This document shows positions 24,860 to 34,100 of a stretch of 64,000 bases of DNA, piece after piece. Positions within the stretch are counted from its first letter, which is position 1. Each line of letters begins with the position of its first letter. The notes under the pieces are model-generated. The model saw only the letters and a list, made by a program, of their open reading frames with translations. It was not told the DNA's origin and did not search any database. The stretch covers positions 62,001-126,000 of the forward strand of contig NZ_LGIC01000087.1 of assembly GCF_001294535.1 (NCBI RefSeq), written 5' to 3'. This DNA is from Cypionkella psychrotolerans. GTDB taxonomy: Bacteria > Pseudomonadota > Alphaproteobacteria > Rhodobacterales > Rhodobacteraceae. The position numbers were made by a program, and so were the translations under genes.

Positions 24860-26068
24860 ATGACCGAGACAAAGGCTCGGGCCGGTGAGGCTTTGCCTGC
24901 CGCCCAGAATATTGCCGCATATCCGAGCGCGGAAGTGAAATCCGCGATGGTAGGATTTATGAACGCCTTCAAAGGCTTTCAGGACGACGTGAAACAATCA
25001 CTTCAACAACAGGACGAAAGATTGACCATGCTGGATCGCAAACAGATGACCTACGCCCGCCCCGCTTTGTCAGCCCATGCCGAGTTGGACGTGCCGCATA
25101 AGAAGGCGTTTGGCGCATATTTGCGCTCGGGCGATGATGACGGCTTGCGCGGCCTTGTACTGGAAGGCAAGGCGATGAGCACCGCCGTTGCTGCCGATGG
25201 TGGCTACCTGGTGGACCCGCAGACCGCGGACAGCATCCGCTCGATGCTGGTGGCGACGTCCAGCCTGCGGGCGATTGCCAATGTGGTGCAGATTGATGCG
25301 ACCTCGTTTGATGTGCTGATTGACCGCTCGGAAGTGGGCTCGGGTTGGGCGACGGAAGCGGCGGCGACCACGGAAACCGCGACGCCGACGATTGAGCGGA
25401 TTTCGATCAAGCTGCATGAGTTGTCTGCGATGCCGAAGGCCTCGCAGCGCTTGCTGGATGACAGCGCCTTTGACGTTGAGGGCTGGCTGGCTGGCAAGAT
25501 CGCCACGCGGTTCATCCGTGCCGAGGCTTCGGCCTTTATTAACGGCACTGGGGTGGATCAGCCGAAGGGAATTTTGCTGCCGACCAAGGTGGCGAATGCG
25601 TCCTGGACCTGGGGCAATCTCGGCTACATTCCGACCGGGGCTGCGGCGGATTTTGCCACGACCAATGCGGTCGATTGCATCATCAGTCTGGTTTACGCCC
25701 TGGGGGCTGATTACCGCGCGAATGCGAGTTTCATCATGAACTCGAAAACCGCCGGAGCCGTGCGCAAGATGAAGGATGCCGATGGCCGCTTCATGTGGTC
25801 GGACGGGTTGGCGGCGGCGGAACCTGCCCGCCTGATGGGCTATCCGGTGCTGATCTGCGAGGATATGCCCGATATCGCTGCCAACGCTTATGCGATTGCA
25901 TATGGCGATTTCAAAGCTGCCTACACGATTGCCGAACGCCCTGATCTGCGGATTTTGCGCGATCCGTTCTCGGCCAAGCCGAACGTGCTGTTCTATGCGT
26001 CCAAGCGCGTGGGCGGCGATGTCACCGACTTTGCGGCGATCAAACTGCTGAAAATCGCGGTTTCCTGA
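24860..26068 (+). CDS. GTA gp5, HK97-fold major capsid protein
   Basis: 402 residues. The N-terminal ~95 residues are the helical scaffolding-like delta domain (VGFMNAFKGFQDDVKQSLQQ), to be cut by the prohead protease near AHAELDVPHKKAFGAYLRSG. The mature capsid domain shows typical HK97 phrases: DGGYLVDPQTADSI, ASQRLLDDSAFDVEGWLAGKI, FINGTGVDQPKGIL and FIMNSKTAGAVRKMKDADGRFMW (in two blocks), ending DVTDFAAIKLLKIA. It forms the small oblate GTA head. The 152-nt gap to g6 holds no gene. Confidence 0.96.
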   Translation: MTETKARAGEALPAAQNIAAYPSAEVKSAMVGFMNAFKGFQDDVKQSLQQQDERLTMLDRKQMTYARPALSAHAELDVPHKKAFGAYLRSGDDDGLRGLVLEGKAMSTAVAADGGYLVDPQTADSIRSMLVATSSLRAIANVVQIDATSFDVLIDRSEVGSGWATEAAATTETATPTIERISIKLHELSAMPKASQRLLDDSAFDVEGWLAGKIATRFIRAEASAFINGTGVDQPKGILLPTKVANASWTWGNLGYIPTGAAADFATTNAVDCIISLVYALGADYRANASFIMNSKTAGAVRKMKDADGRFMWSDGLAAAEPARLMGYPVLICEDMPDIAANAYAIAYGDFKAAYTIAERPDLRILRDPFSAKPNVLFYASKRVGGDVTDFAAIKLLKIAVS

Positions 26069-26220
26069 TCCTGTAACGACTGCCCGGTTCTCTTGGGGGC
26101 CGGGCAATGGACGCGCGCCGGAGGGCCGCGCCGTCTGGCTGCTCCCCTCCGTTCGAGCGGTGCGAGGTGCGCGTCCATAGCCTTTTGCGGCGGGATTTGG
26201 GGCAAGGAAGGGATTTGGCG

Positions 26221-26820
26221 ATGATGTTGACGGAAATCACCAGCGTGGCCGCAGGCAGTCTGCCGGTGCAAGCGCTGAAGGATCATCTGCGGTTGGGATC
26301 TGGGTTTGCCGATGACGGGATGCAGGATGGGCTGATCGAGGGCTATCTGCGCGCCGCGATGGCGGTGATCGAAGGGCGGATCGGCAAGGTCTTGTTGGCA
26401 CGGCGGTTCAAGCTGGTGTTGGAGGATTGGCGCCAGCGCGGTGAGCAGGCGCTGCCCGTGGCTCCGGTGACGGCGCTGGTGTCGGTGATGCTGGTTGATG
26501 TGGATGCGGTCAGCACTGTGGTTGGGGCGGATCGCTACCGCTTGGTGCAGGACACCCATCGCCCGAAGCTGATTGCTGCAGGGGTGCTGTTGCCGAACGT
26601 GCCGACCGATGGGCGGTTCGAAGTGGTGTTTGACGCAGGCTTTGGCGCAGCCTGGGCGCAGGTTCCGGTCGATCTGGCGCAGGCGGTGTTGCTACTGGCG
26701 TCGGAGTTTTACGAGAACCGGCATGATCTGGGGCAGCGTGTGGCGGGGCTGCCGCTTGCGGTGCAGGCGCTGATTGAACGCTGGCGCACGGTGCGGGTGC
26801 TGGGCGGGGGTGCAGCATGA
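26221..26820 (+). CDS. GTA gp6, head-tail connector (adaptor)
   Basis: 199-residue protein of the gp6-like connector family that sits below the portal. MLTEITSVAAGSLPVQALKDHLRLG and EGYLRAAMAVIEGRIGKVL are typical of GTA g6 and of phage DNA-packaging connector proteins. I choose ATG 26221 (next in-frame ATG 26224), with AAGGAAGGG upstream, instead of the longer frame from 26107, whose extra 38 residues look like non-coding translation. The stop codon overlaps the g7 start (ATGA). Confidence 0.9.
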   Translation: MMLTEITSVAAGSLPVQALKDHLRLGSGFADDGMQDGLIEGYLRAAMAVIEGRIGKVLLARRFKLVLEDWRQRGEQALPVAPVTALVSVMLVDVDAVSTVVGADRYRLVQDTHRPKLIAAGVLLPNVPTDGRFEVVFDAGFGAAWAQVPVDLAQAVLLLASEFYENRHDLGQRVAGLPLAVQALIERWRTVRVLGGGAA

Positions 26821-27155
26821 ACCCGGTGCGGTTAACGCGCAAGCTGGTGCTGGAAGCACCGCAGAATATCGCTGATGGCGCGGGCGGGTTTGCGCAGGCT
26901 TGGGCGGTGTTAGGCACGATCTGGGGTGAGGTTTCGCCCGGACCGGGGCGCGAGATGGCGGGGGTCGAGGTGGTTTTGGCGCAGGTGCCCTACAAGATTA
27001 CGGTGCGGGGGGCTCCGGTTGGCAATCTGCGCCGACCAAAGCCGGAGCAGCGGCTGCGCGATGGTACGCGCGTGTTCACCATTCTGGCCGTCGCCGAGCA
27101 TGATCAGGACGCGCAATATCTGACCTGCTTTGCCCGCGAGGAGGTGCCGACATGA
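26817..27155 (+). CDS. GTA gp7, head-tail stopper protein
   Basis: 112-residue small beta-barrel protein of the phage head-closure family. RLTRKLVLEAPQNIADGAGGF, then WGEVSPGPGREMAG and RVFTILAVAEHDQDAQYLTCFA, is the usual pattern of SPP1 gp16-like stoppers in GTAs. It overlaps both neighbours by ATGA junctions, showing tight translational coupling with g6 and g8. Confidence 0.9.
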   Translation: MNPVRLTRKLVLEAPQNIADGAGGFAQAWAVLGTIWGEVSPGPGREMAGVEVVLAQVPYKITVRGAPVGNLRRPKPEQRLRDGTRVFTILAVAEHDQDAQYLTCFAREEVPT

Positions 27156-27550
27156 GCTATCAGGCAGCGGCGGCGTTGCAGTCGGCAATCTATGCACGAC
27201 TATCGGGGTTTGCGGGGATGAGTGGGGTAAGCATCGTCGATGCAATGCCGCCGGGGACGGCCCCGGGGACATTTGTGCTGATCGGGCCCGAGCAGGTCGT
27301 TGATCAATCCGACAAATCTGGTGGCGGGGCGGAGCATCGTTTTGAGATTGCGGTGATCAGCGACGCGAGCGGGTTTTTGATCGCAAAGCAGGTGGCGGGG
27401 CGGGTGTCAGAGGCGTTGGTGGGGGGCGCGCTGACGCTTACCACGGGGCGGTTAGTGTCGATCCAGTTTCTGCGGGCGACGGCGCGGCGGTTGGAGGCTG
27501 GTGATACGCGCCGGATTGATATGACGTTCCGGGCGCGGATCGAGCTTTGA
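27152..27550 (+). CDS. GTA gp8, tail terminator protein (DUF3168)
   Basis: 132-residue DUF3168 protein. The N-terminus YQAAAALQSAIYARLSGF and the C-terminus RRLEAGDTRRIDMTFRARIEL (in a run of basic residues) are characteristic. In the Rhodobacter capsulatus particle this protein closes the tail tube at the neck. ATGA overlap with g7; the major tail gene follows after 36 nt. Confidence 0.9.
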   Translation: MSYQAAAALQSAIYARLSGFAGMSGVSIVDAMPPGTAPGTFVLIGPEQVVDQSDKSGGGAEHRFEIAVISDASGFLIAKQVAGRVSEALVGGALTLTTGRLVSIQFLRATARRLEAGDTRRIDMTFRARIEL

Positions 27551-27586
27551 CATATTGGCCCCTCGGGGCAGAAACGGGAGATGGTT

Positions 27587-28000
27587 ATGGCAGTGCAGAA
27601 TGGCAAAGACCTGCTTATCAAGGTTGATATGGTGGGCGACGGCACCTTTGTGACGGTGGCGGGTTTGCGGGCAACGCGGATCAGTTTCAACGCGGAAACC
27701 GTCGATGTGACCTCGTTGGAAAGTGCCGGTGGCTGGCGGGAATTGCTGGCGGGGGCGGGGGTGAAGACCGCCTCGATTTCGGGATCCGGCGTGTTCCGCG
27801 ATGCCACCACCGATGCCCGCGCGCGGCAGATTTTCTTTGATGCCGAGATGCCACTGTTTCAGGTGGTGATCCCCAGCTTTGGCGTGGTTGAAGGCGCGTT
27901 CCAGATCACCGCAATTGAATATGCGGGCAGCCATAATGGCGAGGCGACCTATGAGATGACCCTCGCCTCTGCCGGGGCTTTGGCCTTCACGGCGCTTTGA
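27587..28000 (+). CDS. GTA gp9, major tail tube protein
   Basis: 137-residue tail tube subunit. MAVQNGKDLLIKVDM, then VDVTSLESAGGWRELLAGAG and GSGVFRDATTDARARQIFF, matches the GTA/TP901-1-like major tail protein family. ATG 27587 is chosen over ATG 27581 because GGGAG lies 6 nt before it. Its last base overlaps the g10 ATG. Confidence 0.94.
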   Translation: MAVQNGKDLLIKVDMVGDGTFVTVAGLRATRISFNAETVDVTSLESAGGWRELLAGAGVKTASISGSGVFRDATTDARARQIFFDAEMPLFQVVIPSFGVVEGAFQITAIEYAGSHNGEATYEMTLASAGALAFTAL

Positions 28001-28320
28001 TGGCGAACGCTTTTGCAGGCGAAGTGGCGATTGTGCTCGATGGCGTGGCGCATGTCGCCAAGCTGACTCTGGGGGCTTTGGCCGAGTTGGAAGGCGCATT
28101 GCAGGCCGGATCGCTGGTCGAGATGGTCGAGCGGTTTGAGTCTGGCAAAGTCTCCACCCGCGATGTGCTGGCGCTGATTGTGGCGGGGCTGCGGGGCGGC
28201 GGTTGGCAGGGCACGGCGGAGCATCTGCGCACGGTCGAGATCGGCGGTGGGCCAGTTGAGGCGGCGAGGGCGGCGGCGGAATTGCTGGCGCGGGCGTTTG
28301 CTTTGCCGGGCGAAGGATGA
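28000..28320 (+). CDS. GTA gp10, tail assembly chaperone-type protein
   Basis: 106 residues. The sequence FAGEVAIVLDGVAHVAKLTLG, ALAELEGALQAGSLVEMVERF belongs to the small GTA family found between the tail tube and tape measure genes, where tailed phages encode assembly chaperones. The TGATG overlap with g9 and ATGA overlap with the next gene support coupling. No frameshift site of the lambda G/GT kind is evident. Confidence 0.88.
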   Translation: MANAFAGEVAIVLDGVAHVAKLTLGALAELEGALQAGSLVEMVERFESGKVSTRDVLALIVAGLRGGGWQGTAEHLRTVEIGGGPVEAARAAAELLARAFALPGEG

Positions 28321-28553
28321 AGATCGACTGGCCGGGGCTGATGCGGGCCGGGATGGGCGAGTTGCGGCTGACTCCGGCCCAGTTCTGGGCGCTGTCGCCG
28401 ATTGAGCTAAGGATCATGCTGGGGGCGGAGGCTGCATTGCCGCCCCTGACGCGGGCGCGGCTGGAAGAAATGGCCGCCGCTTATCCAGATTTCACAAAGG
28501 GGGCGGGTGATGGCGACGGTAGACGAGTTGCAGGACCAGATAGCGGCGCTTGA
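28317..28553 (+). CDS. GTA gp10.1, small tail assembly chaperone
   Basis: 78 residues. DWPGLMRAGMGELRLTPAQFWALSP, then IELRIMLGAEAALPPLTRARLEEMAAAYPD, is the short chaperone-like protein that accompanies g10 in Rhodobacterales GTAs. It starts in an ATGA overlap and its 3' end overlaps the tape measure gene by 44 nt in another frame. Confidence 0.88.
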   Translation: MKIDWPGLMRAGMGELRLTPAQFWALSPIELRIMLGAEAALPPLTRARLEEMAAAYPDFTKGAGDGDGRRVAGPDSGA

Positions 28554-29160
28554 AGCCACGCTATCGGGCACCACGGGGATGGTCGGCGCGTTTGAGGGCG
28601 AACTTTCGCGGATGCGGGAAACCATGGTGTTCACCGGGCGCGAGGTGAACGCGCTGTCCAGTGGCATCGGCGGCGGATTGCGCCGGGCGTTTGATGGGCT
28701 GGTGTTTGACGGGGCCAAATTGTCGGACGCTTTGAAGTCGGTGGCGAAATCCTTGGCCGATACGGTCTACGGAATTGCGATGAAGCCGGTACAGAACGCT
28801 TTGGGTGGGGCGATTGCTTCGGGGTTAAGCGGTTTACTAGGTGGGATCATGCCATTTGAAAAGGGTGGCAGTTTCGCCCAAGGCCGCGTGATGCCGTTCG
28901 CCAAGGGTGGGGTGGTGTCGCAGGCAACGCCTTTTGCAATGCGCGGCGGGCAGGGCTTGATGGGCGAGGCGGGGCCAGAGGCGATCATGCCGCTGGCGCG
29001 TGGGGCGGATGGCCGATTGGGCGTGCAGACTTCAGGTGGGCGGGCGGTGACGGTGGTGATGAACATCACGACGCCGGATGTGCAGGGCTTTCAGCGCAGC
29101 CAAAGCCAAATCGCAGCGCAGGCGCAGCGGATGCTGTCGCGCGGCCAACGCAATCGGTGA
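28510..29160 (+). CDS. GTA gp11, short tail tape measure protein
   Basis: 216 residues, very short for a tape measure, matching the short GTA tail. An N-terminal coiled-coil-like part (VDELQDQIAALEATLSGTTG) is followed by a central hydrophobic/glycine region (NALGGAIASGLSGLLGGIMPF) and Gly-rich repeats PFEKGGSFAQGRVMPFAKGG, which are typical of lambda gpH-like C-terminal segments. I use ATG 28510; a GTG just before it is the alternative. It overlaps gp10.1. Confidence 0.9.
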   Translation: MATVDELQDQIAALEATLSGTTGMVGAFEGELSRMRETMVFTGREVNALSSGIGGGLRRAFDGLVFDGAKLSDALKSVAKSLADTVYGIAMKPVQNALGGAIASGLSGLLGGIMPFEKGGSFAQGRVMPFAKGGVVSQATPFAMRGGQGLMGEAGPEAIMPLARGADGRLGVQTSGGRAVTVVMNITTPDVQGFQRSQSQIAAQAQRMLSRGQRNR

Positions 29161-29168
29161 GGGAAGAC

Positions 29169-29801
29169 ATGGCTTTTCACGACATCAGATTTCCGGCGAG
29201 CGTCAGCTTTGGCTCGCAAGGAGGGCCAGAGCGGCTGACCGAGATTGTCACGCTGGCGAATGGCTTTGAGGAGCGCAACACGCCGTGGGAGCATTCTCGG
29301 CGGCGTTATGACGCGGGGTTTGGTTTGCGCAGTCTGGAGGATGTGGACGCACTTTTGGCGTTCTTTGAGGCGCGTCGGGCGCGGCTGCATGCGTTTCGCT
29401 GGAAGGATTGGTCGGATTATAAATCCTGTGGGTCCAATTTGGTGATTGCTGAAACCGATCAGCTGATTGGGGTCGGCGATGGAATGACGCTGACGTTTGC
29501 GCTGAAAAAGACCTACCTTTCGGGGACGGCCAGCTATATCCGGCCTATCGCTAAACCCGTGGCGGGCACGGTGATTGTGGCGATTGCCAATGATCCGAAA
29601 GTGGAGGGGCTGGAGTTTAGCGTCGATACGGCGACCGGGATCGTCAGCTTTACCACCCCGCCCGACATCGGCGCGCTGATCACGGCGGGCTATGAGTTCG
29701 ACGTGCCGGTGCGATTTGATGCCGATGTGATCAAGACCTCGGTGGCCTCGTTCCGCGCCGGTGATGTGCCGAACGTGCCGATTGTCGAGGTGCGGGTATG
29801 A
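29169..29801 (+). CDS. GTA gp12, distal tail protein (DUF2460)
   Basis: 210-residue DUF2460 protein that begins the baseplate. MAFHDIRFPASVSFGSQGGP, TEIVTLANGFEERNTPWEHSR and RRYDAGFGLRSLEDVDALLAF are hallmarks of the family. GAGGGAAG precedes ATG 29169. The stop overlaps the g13 start (ATGA). Confidence 0.94.
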   Translation: MAFHDIRFPASVSFGSQGGPERLTEIVTLANGFEERNTPWEHSRRRYDAGFGLRSLEDVDALLAFFEARRARLHAFRWKDWSDYKSCGSNLVIAETDQLIGVGDGMTLTFALKKTYLSGTASYIRPIAKPVAGTVIVAIANDPKVEGLEFSVDTATGIVSFTTPPDIGALITAGYEFDVPVRFDADVIKTSVASFRAGDVPNVPIVEVRV

Positions 29802-30685
29802 CCGCGCGGCAAGAGTTGCTGGATCATCTGGGGCAGGGTGTGACGACGGTGTGTCGGGCTTGGCTGGTGACGCGGCGCGACAGTGTGCAGTTTGGTTTCA
29901 CCGATCATGACCTTAATTTGGGCTTTGAGGGGCATGTGTTCAAAGCCAGTTCGGGGATGACCGCGCGCACATTGCAGCAGACCACGGGTTTGGCGGTCGA
30001 TAACTCGGAAACGATCGGCGCGCTGTCGGATGCGGCAGTTGAGGAGGTCGATCTGATCGCGGGTCGTTTTGATGGGGCAGAGGTGCGGGCATGGCTGGTG
30101 AATTGGGCTGATGCAGCCCAGCGCATCGAGCAGTTTCGCGGCAATCTGGGCGAGATTTCTCGCACAGGCGGGGCGTTCAAGGCCGAATTGCGCGGGTTGA
30201 CGGATCGTTTGAATCAACCGCAGGGCCGGATTTTTCAACGCAGCTGCTCGGCTGTGTTGGGAGACGCGCGCTGTAAGGTTGATCTGTCCGCACCGGGGAG
30301 TTTTGTCGAGACGAGCGTGGCGGGCTTTGATGCGTTAAATCGTTGCCTGTTTGACGGACTCTCTACCTTTGCAGACCGCTGGTTTGAGCGTGGGCGTTTT
30401 GTCGTCACTTCGGGGGCTGCTGCCGGATTGATCGGGGTGATCAAATTTGATCGCCTGTCCTCCGGCCAGCGCATCGTCGATCTGTGGCACGATCTGGGTG
30501 CGCAGATCGCGATTGGCGATCAGGTGCGGCTTGAGGTGGGCTGTGATCGCATGTCCACCACCTGCCGTACGAAATTCGCCAATTTCGCCAATTTTCGCGG
30601 CTTTCCGCATATTCCGGGTGAGGATTGGCTGGCGTCTTATCCGGTCAGCAGTCGCGCCAATGACGGCGGGAGCCTTGGGCGATGA
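29798..30685 (+). CDS. GTA gp13, baseplate hub protein (DUF2163) with four-cysteine cluster
   Basis: 295-residue DUF2163/BR0599-type hub. The N-terminal half carries TVCRAWLVTRRDSVQFGFTD; the C-terminal part contains CSAVLGDARC and CDRMSTTC, four Cys that are expected to bind the iron-sulfur cluster reported for the Rhodobacter capsulatus hub. FANFRGFPHIPGEDW after them is the family signature. ATGA overlaps on both sides tie it to g12 and g14. Confidence 0.94.
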   Translation: MTARQELLDHLGQGVTTVCRAWLVTRRDSVQFGFTDHDLNLGFEGHVFKASSGMTARTLQQTTGLAVDNSETIGALSDAAVEEVDLIAGRFDGAEVRAWLVNWADAAQRIEQFRGNLGEISRTGGAFKAELRGLTDRLNQPQGRIFQRSCSAVLGDARCKVDLSAPGSFVETSVAGFDALNRCLFDGLSTFADRWFERGRFVVTSGAAAGLIGVIKFDRLSSGQRIVDLWHDLGAQIAIGDQVRLEVGCDRMSTTCRTKFANFANFRGFPHIPGEDWLASYPVSSRANDGGSLGR

Positions 30686-31119
30686 CGCCTAAGCTGATTG
30701 TGGCTACCGCGCGGGGGTGGATTGGCACGCCCTATCTGCATCAGGCCAGCGTCAAGGCGGCGGGCGCTGATTGTCTGGGTTTGATCCGGGGGGTGTGGCG
30801 CGAGGTGATCCGCGCCGAGCCTGAAAGCATCCCCGCCTATTCGCAAGACTGGTCAGAACCATCGGGCCGCGAAGATCTGCTGGCTGCGGCCCAGCGCTGG
30901 TTGATCCAGAAATCTTGCGCAGATGAAGCGCCGGGGGATGTGTTGTTGTTTCGGATGCGCACGGGGGCGGTCGCCAAGCATCTTGGTATCGCGGCGCATA
31001 TGGGCCCAACCGCCAGCTTCATCCATGCCTACACTGGCCATGGCGTTGTCGAAACGCCCTTAAGCGATCCGTGGCGACGCAAGATCGCCGCACGATTTGA
31101 ATTTCCTTTAGGAGCCTGA
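30682..31119 (+). CDS. GTA gp14, NlpC/P60-family cell wall peptidase
   Basis: 145-residue papain-like peptidase, thought to cut peptidoglycan cross-links so that DNA can enter the recipient. The nucleophile is Cys31 in GADCLGLIRGVWRE, and the catalytic His is in KHLGIAAHMG. WIGTPYLHQASVKAAGADCLG is the standard start of the phage NlpC/P60 domain. It is coupled to g13 by an ATGA overlap, and AGGAG precedes g15 two bases downstream. Confidence 0.94.
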   Translation: MTPKLIVATARGWIGTPYLHQASVKAAGADCLGLIRGVWREVIRAEPESIPAYSQDWSEPSGREDLLAAAQRWLIQKSCADEAPGDVLLFRMRTGAVAKHLGIAAHMGPTASFIHAYTGHGVVETPLSDPWRRKIAARFEFPLGA

Positions 31120-31121
31120 AC

Positions 31122-34100
31122 ATGGCCACGATCCTTCTCTCTGCTGTTGGTGCCTCGCTTGGTGCAGGTTTTGGTGGCACGGTGCTGGGCCTGTCGGGTG
31201 CGGTCATTGGGCGCGCCATTGGGGCCACGGTGGGGCGGGTGATCGACCAGAAACTGCTGGGCGCAGGCTCCGAGGCCGTCGATGTCGGCAGGGTGGATCG
31301 CTTTCGGGTGATGGGGGCAAGTGAAGGTGCCGCGATCCCGCGCATCTGGGGCAGGGTGCGGGTGTCGGGTCAAGTGATCTGGGCCAGCCGGTTTCAAGAG
31401 AATGTCGTGCATTCTGGTGGCGGTAAGGGCACGCCGAAGCCCTCCAGCAACAGTTTCAGCTATTCAGTCAGTCTGGCGGTGGCCTTATGCGAAGGCGAGA
31501 TCACCCGAGTCGGGCGGATGTGGGCAGATGGCAATGAAATCGCGCCAGAAAGCCTGAACCTGCGCATCTACAACGGCGATGAGGCGCAACTGCCCGATCC
31601 GAAGATTGAGTCGGTTGAAGGTAGTGGCCTCGCCCCCAGCTATCGCGGCACCGCCTATTTGGTGATCGAAAACCTCGATCTGGGGAAATTCGGCAACCGT
31701 GTGCCGCAATTCTCGTTCGAAGTGGTGCGGGCTGCGCAAAGCCCTGCTGCCGATTCCCATCCGGGCTTGTCCAAAATCATCCCCGGTGTTTGCCTGATCC
31801 CCGGAACTGGCGAGTATGCGCTCGCAACCACGCCTGTGCATTATTCCTACGGTCCGGGCAGCAACCGCTCGGCCAACGTCAATTCGGCAACGGGCAAGAC
31901 CGATTTTGCCGCATCGCTGGAGCAGTTGTCCGAGGAACTTCCCAACGCAAACGGCGTGTCCTTGGTGGTGTCGTGGTTTGGCAACGACCTGCGCTGCAGC
32001 GCTTGCCTTGTCCAGCCGAAGGTCGAACAAAAGCAGTACGATGGCCAACCGATGCCCTGGAAAGTCTCGGGCTTGACCCGTGCTGTGGCGCCTGAGTTGC
32101 CAAAGCTGGAAGGCGCCACTGTTTACGGTGGCACACCTGCGGATCAATCGGTGGTCGAGGCGGTCAAAGCCCTGAACGCAGCGGGCAAGGCGATCACATT
32201 TTATCCTTTCGTCCTGATGGATCAACTGCCAGGCAACACTCTGCCCGATCCGTGGAGCACCGCGACCTCGCAGCCGGTTCTGCCGTGGCGGGGGCGCATC
32301 ACCCTGAATCACGCGCCGGGGCAATCCGGCACTACAGACCGCACTGCCGCAGCGGCCGCCGAGGTGGCAGCCTTCTTCGGCACCGTCGCCCCCGCAGATT
32401 TCACCATCGCAGGCGAGAGCGTCACCTATTCCGGTCCTAGTGAATGGTCATATCGCCGCTTCGTCCTGCACTACGCCAACTTGTGCAAAGCCGCAGGCGG
32501 AGTCTCCGCGTTCTGCATCGGCACCGAGTTGCGCAGCCTGACCCAAATTCGCGGCACGGCCGACAGCTTCCCCACCGTCATCGCGCTGCGCCAACTGGCC
32601 GCCGAGGTGAAAGCCATCCTCGGCCCCAGCACCAAGATCACCTATGCTGCCGATTGGTCCGAGTACTTCGGCTATCACACCGAGGATAGCCTGTATTTCC
32701 ACCTTGATCCACTTTGGGCCGACCCTGCCATCGACTTCATCGGCATCGACAATTACATGCCGCTTTCGGATTGGCGCGACGGTGACAGCCACCTCGATGC
32801 CCATTGGGGCGACATCCACAACACCGATTACCTGCGCGCCAACATCGCGGGCGGCGAGGGCTTTGATTGGTATTACGCAACCCCCACCGATCAGGCCGCC
32901 CAAATTCGCACCCCGATCACCGATGGCGCTTATGGCGAGCCTTGGGTCTACCGCCACAAAGATCTGCGCGGCTGGTGGTCAAGTTCGCACCATGAGCGCA
33001 TCGCAGGCCTGCGTTCTGCCACGCCAACCGCTTGGATTGCGGGCTCAAAACCCATCCGTTTTACCGAATACGGCTGCGCGGCTGTGGACAAGGCCACCAA
33101 CCAGCCCAACGTCTTCCTAGACCCGAAATCCTCGGAATCCGCGCTGCCGAAATACTCCAACGGGTTGCGCGATGATCTGCTGCAACTGTCCTATTTCCAA
33201 GCCATGCACAGCTACTGGACCGATCCGCAAAATAACCCCGAAGCCTTCCTTTACACCGGGCAGATGGTCGATTTCGCCAATTCTATGGTTTGGGCTTGGG
33301 ATGCACGGCCGTTCCCGACCTTCCCTGGCAACAACAGCCTGTGGTCGGATGCGCCGAACTATGACAAGGGCCATTGGCTGAACGGGCGTGCCTCCAACGA
33401 GCCCCTTGCGGCGGTGATCGGCGATATCTGCGATCTGACCGGGATGCAGGCGGTTGACCTCAGCCAAGCCCGTGGCATCGTGCGCGGTTACGCGATTTCT
33501 GACGTGGCCTCGGCCCGTGCCGCCCTGCAACCGCTGATCCTCGCCTTCCCAACCGACGTGATCGAGCGCGAAGGCACTCTGCGCTTTCAATCCCGCACAG
33601 CCCTGAACGCTCAAACCCTTGAACGCGAAACCCTCGCCATATCGACCGAGATCGACGGCAGTATTGAGCGTACCCGCAGCGCCGATATTGAAACTCCCGA
33701 ACACATTCGCCTGACCTTCAACGAGGCCGAAACCGATTTCGCCGTCTCCACCGTCTCGGCCTCTTTCGCCGACCGTACAGGCGATGTCGTCTCGCAATCC
33801 GAACTTCCCCTAACCCTGACCGCATCCGAGGCAAATACGATTGCCGAACGTTGGATGGCCGAAACCCGCGTCTCACGCGATTCTGCCCGCTTCGCTTTGC
33901 CGAAATCCCAGCTTGCCATCGGCGTCGGCGATACCGTCAGCATCGCGGGCGAGTTGTACCGCATCGACCGCGCTGAGTTGTCCGAGTTGCAAACCATCGA
34001 GGCCGTCCGCGTTGACCCGAATGTCTACGAGCCCGCCGAAATCTCTGTGCCTGCACGCGGTTGGGTGCCGTTCCAAGCCGCCGTCCCGGTCTATCCGCTG

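Noticed and set aside
28317-28553. Possible programmed frameshift between the tail chaperone genes, as in lambda G/GT
   Set aside because: No slippery heptamer was noticed at the g10/g10.1 junction; the genes have their own ATGA-coupled starts.
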